From NCBI GenBank assembly GCA_029550865.1, contig JAKPGM010000026.1, positions 1 to 64,000 on the forward strand: a DNA stretch of 64,000 nucleotides. The letters run 5' to 3'. The notes below the pieces were generated by a model that saw nothing but the letters and a program-made list of their open reading frames with translations, had not been told where the DNA came from and made no database searches. Source of the stretch: Bacteroidota bacterium. Lineage in GTDB: Bacteria; Bacteroidota; Bacteroidia; Bacteroidales; DTGW01. The position numbers were made by a program, and so were the translations under genes. Numbering within the stretch: position 1 is the first letter of the stretch; each line of letters opens with the position of its first letter. Positions 41,326-51,527 of the stretch are shown piece after piece.

Positions 41326-41721
41326 ATGATTAAGGTGTTATATATTATTGCCTTTGCCTTTGTTTTTTTATTGACCTATATTTTGCTTGACCCTTTCCGC
41401 ATGCACCGCAAACGCCCCTACTCTACCATTGCGCTGAAGCTTTCGTTTCTGGTATATCTGGTATTTGCCCTCATCATAACCTATCTCTTCCTGTTCAACT
41501 ATTCCCGTTCTGTTTCTTTTTTTGAAGATATTGAAAACCCGAGAGCTTCATTGCATTTTACGCTGTACATGATTACACTCATCGTTCCGACTCTGGGTAT
41601 TTTTTTACGCCGAAAATTTAATAGACGAACCACCTACAATATTATTTTTACCATCGTTAACATCCTATGCATCCTGTATTACTTGCTACTGGTTAAAATA
41701 GCCTTCGACGTTAACATTTAG
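41326..41721 (+). CDS. Small integral membrane protein (131 aa), unknown function
   Basis: It has four predicted membrane segments: about 4-22 (LYIIAFAFVFLLTYILL), 37-58, 72-95 and 106-128. A basic loop HRKRPYS follows the first, and RRKFNRRTTYN precedes the last. I do not recognise the family. It starts 2 bases after the S9 peptidase stop, which implies translational coupling, although any functional link is unproved. A bidirectional terminator follows at 41764-41787. Confidence 0.7.
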   Translation: MIKVLYIIAFAFVFLLTYILLDPFRMHRKRPYSTIALKLSFLVYLVFALIITYLFLFNYSRSVSFFEDIENPRASLHFTLYMITLIVPTLGIFLRRKFNRRTTYNIIFTIVNILCILYYLLLVKIAFDVNI

Positions 41722-41763
41722 AGTATTATTCAAAAAAACTACCAACTTATTGCTATACAACAA

Positions 41764-41787
41764 AAAAGCGGGCCGCAGCCCGCTTTT
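41764..41787. terminator. Bidirectional intrinsic terminator
   Basis: AAAAGCGGGC (41764-41773) pairs with GCCCGCTTTT (41778-41787), loop CGCA. It lies between convergent genes, 43 bases after the small membrane protein gene and 15 bases after the stop of the minus-strand PKD gene. Confidence 0.92.
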
Positions 41788-41801
41788 GTTTAAACGTAAA
41801 C

Positions 41802-44800
41802 TTATTTTTTAATCAGTATTAGATTCTGATCCTTGTCCAACGATTTTATATGAAGAATATAAGTACCTGACTTTATCGTATTAACATCCCATGTAAAGAT
41901 ATTTTCTCCCTTTACAGCCTTAAACAAGGCAGTTTGAATGGTTCGTCCTGTCAAATCGGTTAATTTTACAGTATAGACGTAATTATTAGAAGGCGAAACC
42001 AGGTGGATAAATAATCTGTCGTACATGGGATTGGGGTAAGCATCAATCTGCTCTGCTAAGGGTGCCTGCCTGTTGGGTATGTCGGTAATCACCACTTGCT
42101 GACAGTAGAGGTCGGAAGCCTGTGTGATAGGATCGGACACCTCGTAGCAAACTGTGTATGTGCCCGGACTGCTGTATACATGGGTTGGACTGGTAGTTGT
42201 AGTATCAGTAGTACCATCACCAAAATCCCATTTAATACGCACTTCGTCACCCAGTCCTGCCCCAATGAAATCGACTGGATAACCACCAGCTTTTTGATTG
42301 CTCGTATCGCGAAAATAGGCAAACATTACTTTCAACCGACCTGGCATCCCCACATTGATAAGTTTAAAAGACTTCGACGAACAATTGTTCCCCGAAATTT
42401 CGAGAGAAGTTAAATAATATCCCGCATTAGCATACCCATGCAAGGCATAAGGCGTAGTAGCTGTATTATTATCGCCAAAGTCCCACAACCATTGATTATG
42501 ATCACCCAACGATTGATCAACAAAGAAAGCTTCTCTAGTATTAGGGTTTACCACATAATTATAATTTGCCACGCATAAAACGGGATTTCCTGCAGCAACC
42601 TTTTTACAGGTAATATCGGTGTTACCCTTGTTATTGACAACAGTAAGACACGTATTGTAAATACCATCCACATTATAGGTATGCACCGGATTGGCTTCGG
42701 TTGAAATAGTTCCATCGCCAAAATTCCACACATATTTTACAATGTTTCCAGCGGTTGTAGAAGTAAACGTTACACTGAGTTCCTGGGGAACATAAAAGAA
42801 ATCGGCTTCACAATCGTCGGAATTAAAACCAAACTGTATTGTTTGTTCATAAAAATCGCTACAGTTATTGGCTACATTCAGAATACTGTGTTTTACTTTT
42901 CCTATTAGCTTTTTAGCAAAAGGAACCACTGGCATAGCATCGGTAATAACAGTACCATCGGGGAATTCCCAGGTATGCATATAATTGGGGTCTTCCACTC
43001 CCTGAAAGGTTACCCTTTTAGAAGCTTCATCGATATAATAGGTAAATGAAGCATTACAATTATTATCTCCAATAACAACCACCTGCTCGGATATATCCTT
43101 ACAATTAGCCGCAATAGTTCCCGTAATGAGAGAAACCTTATAACTTCCGTCCTTGGTATAAGTATGAACGGGATTTTGGTCGGTGGAAACACTTCCATCA
43201 CCAAAATTCCACAAATAATACACTCCATTGGAAGCATTGTTGAAAGTTACTGTTCGCATAGCATGATTAACAGTATAGCTAAACTCCGACTTGCAAATAA
43301 CTGCTCCTATGGTAACGACTTTTGTTACATTATCAATACAGTTGGTCATTGGATCGACTGCTGTTAAAGTAATGGCATAATTACCCGCCGATGAATACAC
43401 ATGCACTGGTTCTTTTTCCATAGATATGTTTCCATCGCCAAAATCCCAGAGAAAGGTTTCAGCATTTTGGGTTTGGTTGCTAAAATATACCGTATCTGCT
43501 TTGACGGTATAGGCAAAAGCTGCAGCACATGGTTTTGCCACCTGAGAAATAGCAAGGGTGTATGTCTTTGTAGCAACACCCGATGTAAGCTTCAAGGTTT
43601 TAGTACCACCCCCCGAATAATCGACTGGATAACCCGAGGTTACCGGTTCATTTTCAATGGTAACCGTAGTATCGGGCGTAACGGTGTAGTATGTCTTAAT
43701 ATTTTTGAGCGATACATACCCGCCCACCTGGACAGTAATGATATTATTGTTTCTATCAATAACTGGTCTACCAACCTGGCCATGCAAATCAAAGGTCAAC
43801 AACTCGGGCGCTAGTGCATTCACATCCTTAAATTCAATAGTCCAACCACTGGTTTGTTGGGGATCAGAGAGGGAATACAGGATACTTGTCTGCCCGCTTA
43901 CATCTACAGGGGATATACCACTCGTTTGTAGCTCTTCCTGATGATATAGTTGAGCTCCTTCCGTAAGTTTAAACGAAGGGATGATGAAATCATTTTTCTT
44001 TGTTAAGTCGTAGAAAACCCATACTATTCGGTTCGTCGAATCAATCCAGGCAGGTGCCAACTCGCCGGGCACACTATAGTATATGATCTTACCCGGTTCT
44101 ATTGGTTTTTCGTTAAACTGGAAAGTCCACTCACTTTTACTACTATCCATTGCCATGATTATCAGCGTATCCCCATTGCTAATAGAATAATTAGTGGTAC
44201 TATAAGTTGCATTGGCTGATACAATAGCCGTATAACTGGATATAGCTGTCGTCCCTGTTGGAACATCAATGATTATTTTTCTATTAAGCCTGTCGATTTT
44301 CACAGGATAAGTTACATTCCACTCGCCTGCCATAAAACCTATTAGTTCCTTGTCGCCAGGAATAATATTGGTAGTCAAAATATTATATTCATAGTTGGTG
44401 TATGATTCTCGAGAAACATACCCAAAGTAATAAAACAGCGTATCGCCCTTATTCAGCAGCATATTAATCGATTGTCCAGGTCCCAGACTTTTATAGTTTA
44501 GCGCCCCATTCTTACCCCTTTGCATAGTAAGCGAAGCATAATTCATAGACTTGAAAGTAACCACTTGCTTTCCCTCTGAATTATTAACATAAGCGTAATA
44601 TAAGTCAAGGGGGGTATTTTTAAAATTAACGGCATTGTTACCGGCATATACATAAATAGGCTCATCTATCGACTTACCCTGGGAGGGGGCATTAATAACT
44701 ACACTCAAATTATATACATTGGACGTTCCATCTTCAGCATATACTGTTACCGTAAAGGTTGCGTTAGTTGAAGACATTGTGTCAGGAACAGTGATACAAT

Positions 44801-46631
44801 TAGAGCTGATAGTTGCAAATTCTGACAAGACGGGAGTAAAGCAATAGGTAGGATCTCTTTGCCACATAAGGTCAAATACCCATGTTTGATTTGATGAGTC
44901 ATAACTTTTACTCAGTTGTTTTTCGGGTGAGAAATTTAAATCCAATAATTCAGCTACACTACTTGGCGACGTTGAAGGGATAACTTTTATTTTCCATCTG
45001 GCAGTATCCCCGAAAATATCAATAAGTTTAACTATGGCTGAATCATTTATAGTTAGGTAGGAATTGGACAATTTTTGATTATTACCATCAACCATTACCG
45101 TTCTAGCAGGTAAGGCGAAGTCAATATTAGCTGAATTATTGTAATAGTTTGAGTAAATTTCAATTTTCTTGTTCACAAAAGATTTGTTCACCTGAAATTT
45201 AAATTGATAATCCGAGGAGTAAGCTGAAAAGTCGAGAAAATCTAACGTTCGCACCCATTTTATGGTCACATTATTAGTTAATTTAGCTAAATTTCCAGTA
45301 AAGGCAAAATATACTGCATCTCCAGCTTTCACAGGCAGGCTGGCAGGTGTTAAAAGATTGGGATCCCTGTATAAATCTAAAAATGTTTCCGGAAGATCTA
45401 TCACAGGTTGTCCATTAAACGGAGCAATGGCTTTAAAAATTGTAAATTTTTTATAGGAGGAAGGATTAATACTAAAGACAGAATCATTAGACAAGGTAAC
45501 CATATTGCTCACCCTATCGGTAGGAGTTTCTGTATTGGGCACTTGAACCACCTTTAGCATAACAGCTACGCTGTCAAAAGTACCATATTCCCCATAATTA
45601 CTTAGCACTAATGCGAATGTAGCATTACCAGACTGAGTAATATTTAATACAGCAGTATCCAAAATTTCATACACCTTTCCATTTTGTGCATCGCCGAGGC
45701 TAACATTTTTATTGGCAGAAACCTTGTATTTTCCAGCTTGTGGGAAATACAACTGCACGTACGAATAATACAGATATTCATAATTATTAACCAGAGGAAC
45801 CGAAACATTTGAATTTAAAGGCAGATTAATAGGCGTATTGCTGGCCATTCCACTGGGAACAGGCAATTTCCTAAATATTAATTTAGCTGAATAACTTGAA
45901 GGCGCAACATGGTCATTAAATAGCCGCAAAAGCACCTTTTCTTTTGCCTTTCCATTTATCCTTAAAGTGGTTTTAAAATCGGAGCTATACATTGAATAAT
46001 GGGAACTCGAAAAAGTTAGCACCTGCGGTTGCATAAAATTATTAAAGTCTTGCCAATTATGGGTCAGGTAAGTTGGTGCGCTTCGGTACAATACAGCATA
46101 CTGACTATTGGTCTCAATAACCAACGAACCATCTTCTTCAAACGTATATTCACCCCAACCCTCATCGTAAGTTCCCGTTGATAACGTATTTTTACCCAAA
46201 AACAATTGCATGGGTTCATTAGGCAAATATCCTTTCCTGGATTGCAAAGCTGAAATATCATATAAAATCTGAAAAGTTGTACTAGTATTATCTGCATTTA
46301 TTAAAAGCGTATCACCCGCCTTTGCATGGATAGCATAAAAGTAATTCTCATTATCAATTTTTTGGGTAAAATTGTATAAAGGCTGTCCGCAATCGCTATA
46401 GAGTTCAACCGTCGAGTTAACTACTTTAATTAAAATATCTCTGTCTTCGTTGGCAGTACCCTTAACAACATATTTATACCATAAGTAGCCATTTATGTTG
46501 GTCAAAGGTTGAACTGCACTAACATCTTGAGGTTCACGGCACTATACACCCGTCTGGGCATTCAGACTTAACAGCATGAACAAAAAGATCATCATGCCCA
46601 CCAAGCCCTTTGTTATTTTACGAGATTTCAT
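41802..46631 (-). CDS. Giant PKD-repeat T9SS-sorted surface protein, signal peptide separated by an in-frame TAG
   Basis: The uninterrupted frame is 41802-46505 (1567 codons). Upstream and in the same frame lies a normal signal peptide starting at 46631 (MKSRKITKGLVGMMIFLFML ending NAQTGV), then TAG at 46542-46544, then CREPQDVSAVQPLTNINGY leading into the long frame. So the intact gene would encode about 1609 aa. The first 1000 residues are beta-rich Ig/cadherin-like modules. Six PKD domains follow, with WxFxDG motifs near residues 1019, 1098, 1178, 1258, 1339 and 1425 of the long frame. The last 85 residues are a T9SS sorting domain (DAYPNPMYDRLFIHL). It is a predicted adhesin-like cell-surface protein. 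Without readthrough or repair it would not be exported. Confidence 0.85.
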
Positions 46632-46686
46632 GGTGTTGTTATTTAGAATTTATAAAAATAAAAATTACATACTCCATATCTATATA

Positions 46687-46694
46687 CAAATTTA
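46687..46694 (-). promoter_or_regulatory. Candidate -7 box (TAAATTTG) of the PKD protein gene
   Basis: On the minus strand TAAATTTG matches TAnnTTTG, about 55 bases before the signal-peptide ATG at 46631. No clear -33 box was seen. Its position supports 46631 as the original start. Confidence 0.35.
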
Positions 46695-46791
46695 AACATT
46701 TTTTTATATTTAAATTATTTAGAAAGAAATATTTATCGAGACAATTCTCAATATCAACAAAAGTTCAAGAAAGCTACTATTCAGAGAAGTA

Positions 46792-47316
46792 TTACTTTAG
46801 ATAATCCTTCAGTTGCTCGCGTAACTGTTTAAGCGCCAAACCCATCTGTGCTTCAACTGTTTTCACCGAAAGCTGTAACTTACTGGCAATTTCGTGATAT
46901 TTCATACCTTCGTTACGGCTCATCAGAAAAATTTTTTTTCGCTGAGGGGGAAGCATATCAATAGCTTTGCTTATTTTTTCGTTCAAATCTTCACTGCTTT
47001 CCTCGAAAATTGTATTTTCAGTTTGTTGTTGTAAGTAGTTTTGGGCAAATGCTGCCTCCACCCGTTTGTGTTTCAAATAATTAAGACAGGTATTTTTGAT
47101 AGCCAAATAAAAATAAGCGGTAAGCGAACCTTTTACGTCGAGCGATTTGCGTTTTTCCCATATTTTAACAAAAACATCCTGTACAATTTCTTCGGCTAAA
47201 TCCCGATCGTTTAAATATCGGTATGCAAGCAAGCAAAAATTGGCATAGTGTTGTTTGAAAAATTTTTCAAAACGTACCACATGCAACAATATCCCGACAT
47301 CATCATCGGAGGCCAT
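46792..47316 (-). CDS. ECF-type RNA polymerase sigma factor
   Basis: 174 aa of the sigma-70 family expanded in Bacteroidota. Region 2 lies at about 18-85 (FFKQHYANFCLLAYRYLNDRDLAEEIVQDVFVKIWE, split by a linker). Region 4 lies at about 112-170 (IDMLPPQRKKIFLMSRNEGMKYHEIASKLQLSVKTVEAQM), a helix-turn-helix that binds the -35-type element. No FecR gene is adjacent. The gene begins 12 bases after the end of the ABC permease gene, so it belongs to that operon. The large PKD protein follows 160 bases downstream and is a candidate target. Confidence 0.93.
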   Translation of the reverse strand: MASDDDVGILLHVVRFEKFFKQHYANFCLLAYRYLNDRDLAEEIVQDVFVKIWEKRKSLDVKGSLTAYFYLAIKNTCLNYLKHKRVEAAFAQNYLQQQTENTIFEESSEDLNEKISKAIDMLPPQRKKIFLMSRNEGMKYHEIASKLQLSVKTVEAQMGLALKQLREQLKDYLK

Positions 47317-47327
47317 AGGGTAATTTT

Positions 47328-48683
47328 TTAACTATGTTTAAACCACTTCCATATTTCCTTGTACGAGATTTGCTTGCCATACATAAGAATAGCTGTACGG
47401 TATATTTTGGCCGAAAACCAGGTAAAGAAGACGAAAGCAGCTATTAATAGAATCATCGAGACGGCTACTTCCCAGTACGGAACGCCAAAGGGAATTTGCA
47501 CCATCATCACAATTGGCGAAGTGAGGGGTATCATAGAAAACCAGAAAGAAAGAGCACTGTCGGGATTATTGATGGTATTTATCATAACATAGATAGCAAG
47601 AATAAGTGGAATGGTAACCGGCAACATAAATTGTTGGGTATCGGCTTCGTTATCGACCAGCGAACCAATAGCAGCAAACAGCGCACCATACAATAAATAT
47701 CCCCCCAGGAAGAAAAACAGGAAGCTGGAAAGAATCACCACGAAGTCGATTTGCCTGATTGCCTCGAAAACAGCATGCGCAGTCAGGGCACCTTCGCTTT
47801 CGCCACTTACCTGGCTGGAGTCAATTGTTTTTGTCGCTTCGGGTTGGAGTACATTTTGCTGCATCATCAAGCTGGAGGATTCCCGCTTTAGGTCGGGGAA
47901 TAAAGCTTCTCTTCCTACTGATACGAGCATAAAAGTAATCCCTGTCCAAAGTATAAACTGCAGGATAGCAACCCCCGCCACACCAATAATTTTCCCCATC
48001 ATAAGCTCAAAAGGTCGAACCGACGATACTATAACCTCGATGATTCGATTCGTCTTTTCCTCAATGACCCCCCGCATTACCTGAGAGCCAAAAAGGAAAA
48101 TAAACAGGTAGATTAGAAAACCCGAAGTATAGCCAACAATCATGGCCAGGGTAGTATTACTATCTTTCTGATTGCCCTGATCGTCGAGCTTTATCATACG
48201 AAGATTTACATTCGATTTTAACGCTTGTAGCGTTTTATCGAGTCCTTCAATCCCATTGGCCTGTAGGATACGATGCTCTATTTCTTTTTTCAAGGCATTT
48301 TCGATATGGTACTTGATGGCAAGCCCAGGCTGACCGTGCGAAAAAAGAATTACAGAATTAGGCGAATAGGTTACCACATGCGAGATATATAGCACCCCCC
48401 AATAGCCTTCCTGTTGAAAGTTCTTGATAAACCGGGCAATATTTACATTTTCAACATACCTGAATTTAAGATTTTTTGTTTCCGGGATACGATCGACAAA
48501 CACGCGCGAGCTATCCACCACAGCTATAACTTTAATTTCCTTATCCTCGAGCGAAGCAAAATATACAGGCAAGACAATAACCGAGGCAATCAAGAAAGGG
48601 CCCAATAGCGCCAGCACCCAAAACGACTTACGTTGTACCCGTGTTAAAAATTCACGTGCAATGATGTATTTAATTTTGTTCAT
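47328..48683 (-). CDS. ABC-2 type transporter permease (NatB-like)
   Basis: 451 aa. An N-terminal membrane segment (about 20-42) is followed by a large extracytoplasmic domain (about 43-175). A cluster of membrane segments follows: about 180-205 (MIVGYTSGFLIYLFIFLFGSQV), 228-250, 315-340, 350-372, 380-400 and 405-425. The motif VMRGVIEEKTNRIIEVIVSSVRPFELMMGKIIGVA is characteristic of the NatB/DUF3526 branch. The partner ATPase is encoded 20 bases upstream. The substrate is unknown (sodium, drug or lipid export are known for relatives). The start at 48683 gives a basic N-terminus before the first membrane segment. Confidence 0.9.
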   Translation of the reverse strand: MNKIKYIIAREFLTRVQRKSFWVLALLGPFLIASVIVLPVYFASLEDKEIKVIAVVDSSRVFVDRIPETKNLKFRYVENVNIARFIKNFQQEGYWGVLYISHVVTYSPNSVILFSHGQPGLAIKYHIENALKKEIEHRILQANGIEGLDKTLQALKSNVNLRMIKLDDQGNQKDSNTTLAMIVGYTSGFLIYLFIFLFGSQVMRGVIEEKTNRIIEVIVSSVRPFELMMGKIIGVAGVAILQFILWTGITFMLVSVGREALFPDLKRESSSLMMQQNVLQPEATKTIDSSQVSGESEGALTAHAVFEAIRQIDFVVILSSFLFFFLGGYLLYGALFAAIGSLVDNEADTQQFMLPVTIPLILAIYVMINTINNPDSALSFWFSMIPLTSPIVMMVQIPFGVPYWEVAVSMILLIAAFVFFTWFSAKIYRTAILMYGKQISYKEIWKWFKHS

Positions 48684-48703
48684 AGGCTTTCTATACTAAA
48701 CCG

Positions 48704-49621
48704 TTATTTACCCGTTACTACGTCAATAAAAATTTCATCCATGGTAGGAAGAATTTCGCGGTACGACACCACGTGTACCGATTCAATGATCGACTTTAGC
48801 AATTCATTATCGGCAGGCGCACTAAGAATTTTAACTACAGCTTGATGCTGTGTTCTATCGGTTCGAATACTCAGAATTTCAAAAGTAGCAGTACGGAGCG
48901 CACGCTGAAAAGCTTCGACCGACCCCGTAAAAATCACTTCAAAAATGTTTTTTTTGTGCTGCTGCTTGATAGCCTCAACCTCGCCCGCAAGTATTACCTG
49001 TGAACGATTGATAAGGGCAATGGCATCGCATAGTTCCTCAACCGAGTTCATGTTGTGCGTCGAAAAAATGATGGTAGCCCCCCTATTCTTCAGCTCTAAA
49101 ATTTCGTTTTTCAGCATGCTGGCATTAATAGGGTCGAAACCGCTAAAAGGTTCATCGAAGATCAGCAATGCCGGATCATGAACGACCGTGGTAACAAACT
49201 GAACCTTCTGAGCCATCCCCTTGGAGAGTTGCTCTACTTTTTTATCCCACCAACCCGTAATTTCGAGTTTCTCGAACCAATATTTCAAGCGTTTTAGGGC
49301 TTCTTTCCGATCTAATCCTTTGAGTTGGGCGAGGTACAGGGCCTGTTCACCCACCCGCATTTTCTTGTATAAACCTCGCTCTTCAGGAAGATACCCCATA
49401 CGTTCTACGTCGTCAGACCGCAGGGGACGATTCTCGAATAGAACCTGCCCCTCATCGGGAGCCAGAATCTGATTAATAATACGAAGTGTGGTAGTTTTTC
49501 CTGCTCCATTGGGACCCAACAATCCAAAAATACTCCCCCTGGGTACCGAAAAACTTACCCGGTTCAGCGCACAATACGAACCGTAAAACTTGGAAACTTC
49601 CTTAAGCTCGAGCAATTGCAT
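48704..49621 (-). CDS. ABC transporter ATP-binding protein (NatA-like)
   Basis: 305 aa. The ABC ATPase domain (about 1-210) has Walker A GLLGPNGAGKTTTLRI, the Q-loop region ending MGYLPEERGLYKKM, the signature QLSKGMAQKVQF, Walker B LLIFDEPFSGFDP and the H-loop IIFSTHNMNSVEELC. A C-terminal extension (about 215-300, DUF4162-like) is typical of NatA-type export ATPases. It is the first gene of a minus-strand operon with the permease and the ECF sigma factor. Confidence 0.93.
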   Translation of the reverse strand: MQLLELKEVSKFYGSYCALNRVSFSVPRGSIFGLLGPNGAGKTTTLRIINQILAPDEGQVLFENRPLRSDDVERMGYLPEERGLYKKMRVGEQALYLAQLKGLDRKEALKRLKYWFEKLEITGWWDKKVEQLSKGMAQKVQFVTTVVHDPALLIFDEPFSGFDPINASMLKNEILELKNRGATIIFSTHNMNSVEELCDAIALINRSQVILAGEVEAIKQQHKKNIFEVIFTGSVEAFQRALRTATFEILSIRTDRTQHQAVVKILSAPADNELLKSIIESVHVVSYREILPTMDEIFIDVVTGK

Positions 49622-49758
49622 AATGGTAATTTAAGCATAATCCCGGCACCAAAGATAAAACAACTACCGAAACATAACATGGAATCTACCTGTTACTTTG
49701 GTAAAACCGTCCCTCTTTGCTGATTTTTTTATTAATACAACTTGTTCCAGCAATACCC

Positions 49759-50130
49759 TTATGTTTGTGACAGTAATTTCTCGATCTGCTGAATAGAAAA
49801 AGGCTTTGTAATCATTCCGTCGAAGTCCGAAAAATCAAGATAATCGTGTATGGTAGAATTGTTATAGGCAGTAATTGCAAATACTTTAACCTCCGATTTA
49901 GGCTTAGGCATCTGCGAACGTATGTAGTGTAAGGTTTCTATCCCATTCATCACGGGCATTTCTATATCCAATAACACACAAAAGACATCATAATTTTTAA
50001 GAAGTTCAATGGCCTGCTTACCATTCTCAGCTTCTAAAACATCATAACCAGCATTTTGTAAACTTTTTACCAAAACACGCCGGTTGATATAAATATCATC
50101 AACTATCAAAACTGTCTTAGCCAAGTTCAC
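49759..50130 (-). CDS. Single-domain response regulator (receiver)
   Basis: 123 aa CheY-like receiver without an output domain. The acidic pair Asp11-Asp12 (VLIVDDI), phosphoacceptor Asp55 (CVLLDIEMPVMNG), the Thr/Ala switch (FAITAYN) and Lys in MITKPF are all present. Its start codon overlaps the last codons of the Crp-family regulator by 14 bases, so the two are translationally coupled. It could receive phosphate from the nearby CheA, encoded divergently. Confidence 0.92.
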   Translation of the reverse strand: MNLAKTVLIVDDIYINRRVLVKSLQNAGYDVLEAENGKQAIELLKNYDVFCVLLDIEMPVMNGIETLHYIRSQMPKPKSEVKVFAITAYNNSTIHDYLDFSDFDGMITKPFSIQQIEKLLSQT

Positions 50131-50815
50131 TGAGAGTTTTTATGATTTTCATACTCTTAATTTCCACCTCCGAGCCATCAATTTCAATAATCTTATCGTT
50201 ACGAAATTCGGTAAGGGTACGGATAAAGCTTTCCTTTGTCGTCCCAGCAAGCTCGGCTAATTCCCTGCGTGTAAGGGGAAAAGTAAACCGCTGGCTCTTA
50301 TAGATTATTTCCGAAAAATACAATAACACATCGGCAACACGACCAGGCAACTGCTTATGGGTTTGTCCCATCAGCCGATCGAGCAAATGCAAACCCTGTC
50401 GGCTAAGATGATTCATTAGAAACAAAGCAAATTTCCCATTAGTATGAACGATTTGCTTAAAAATATTGATATCGATAAACAAAACATCAGTGGCTTCAAT
50501 GGCAGAGCAACTAAATTCATGCACATCGCCTCCAAACACGGAAAGCAGCCCTAAAAAATTTTGGGGTGTTTCTATTGAAAGTATAATGCGTTTGCCCATG
50601 CGCCCCTCACGGTACGTCTTAACCATACCCGAAATTAAATACATGACATGGGAAGTCAACGTCTTCTGGATAAAAATGTGATCATTTTTTCGGTAATGTA
50701 CCTGGTTGGAATGATTTCGTACCAGATCCTGTTCTTCGTTGTTAAGATATTGAAAAAAAGAGCAATGCCGCTCTAAATCGTCATTATAAATGCTCATCAG
50801 GCTCATATCTGGCAT
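50117..50815 (-). CDS. Crp/Fnr-family transcriptional regulator
   Basis: 232 aa. A cyclic-nucleotide-binding-type beta-roll (about 18-135, YRKNDHIFIQKTLTSHVMYLISGMVK split across strands) precedes a long dimer helix and a Crp-type winged helix (about 150-225). The recognition region is FPLTRRELAELAGTTKESFIRTLTEFRNDKIIEI. The beta-roll lacks an obvious cAMP phosphate-binding cassette (no RER motif), and no Fe-S cysteine cluster as in Fnr is seen, so the signal is unknown. It heads a minus-strand pair with a receiver, divergent from the chemosensory genes. Confidence 0.9.
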   Translation of the reverse strand: MPDMSLMSIYNDDLERHCSFFQYLNNEEQDLVRNHSNQVHYRKNDHIFIQKTLTSHVMYLISGMVKTYREGRMGKRIILSIETPQNFLGLLSVFGGDVHEFSCSAIEATDVLFIDINIFKQIVHTNGKFALFLMNHLSRQGLHLLDRLMGQTHKQLPGRVADVLLYFSEIIYKSQRFTFPLTRRELAELAGTTKESFIRTLTEFRNDKIIEIDGSEVEIKSMKIIKTLSELG

Positions 50816-51129
50816 TTGGCTTCAAAATTATGATTCTCTCTATAAAATTAATCATTTTTTTCAAATTGGTGATATATATCATCTTTTTTAACAATTCTTG
50901 AAGATTATTATATAACTTTACTTCATTAATATACAGACGGTTCCAAATCATGATAAAAGAATAAATCTTTTTTAAATGCATGTGTACGGGTTACAAGGAG
51001 ATGATAATATTGGGTATTTTTTAAACTTTTCCTCATATACTTCGTAAATTAGGTCAAACATTTAAAAGTAAATTGTATTTTTGTTTGATAATATTTTTAT
51101 TTCTAAACACAAATCAACTGCACCCAACT
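50816..51129. promoter_or_regulatory. Divergent AT-rich control region between crp-like and receiver genes
   Basis: It separates the minus-strand Crp/receiver pair from the plus-strand chemosensory run. A TATTTTTG box at 51076-51083 matches the -7 consensus for the plus-strand genes. No gene of its own was seen. The short minus-strand frame at 50784-50981 looks like chance AT-rich sequence. Confidence 0.4.
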
Positions 51130-51507
51130 ATGGATAACACATCAAAAACAATACTGGTCATTGACGACTCAACAACCAATGTTGTGCTACTCGAGGCCGT
51201 ACTCATGAACAAGGGGTACACCATCGACAAGGCCATGAATGTGAAAGAAGCCTATGAAATTATGCAAAAAAGATTACCCCAGCTAATACTCCTGGATCTA
51301 TTGATGCCACGAATCAATGGATTTGAGTTTTTGCAGCAATTGAAAAACAACCAACAATACAAAGATATACCGGTTATCATTGTCTCGGCGCTCACCGACG
51401 AAGAAACCATACAAAAAACTTATCAACTGGGTGCCCAGTACTTTATTAAAAAGCCTGTTGACATTAACCAGCTCATTGACATTGTAGGACAAATGGCACA
51501 TGTATAA
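51130..51507 (+). CDS. Single-domain response regulator (receiver)
   Basis: 125 aa from the ATG at 51130. The longer frame from 51073 would add a hydrophobic, unlikely N-terminus. CheY-like fold: Asp12-Asp13 in LVIDDST, Asp56 in LILLDLLMPRINGFEFL, VSALTDEE, and FIKKPVDI. It is the first gene of the plus-strand chemosensory run, and the 600-aa helical protein starts 20 bases later. It may be a phosphate sink or an output regulator for the CheA below. Confidence 0.9.
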   Translation: MDNTSKTILVIDDSTTNVVLLEAVLMNKGYTIDKAMNVKEAYEIMQKRLPQLILLDLLMPRINGFEFLQQLKNNQQYKDIPVIIVSALTDEETIQKTYQLGAQYFIKKPVDINQLIDIVGQMAHV

Positions 51508-51527
51508 GAAAGGGAAAAACATTGAAT

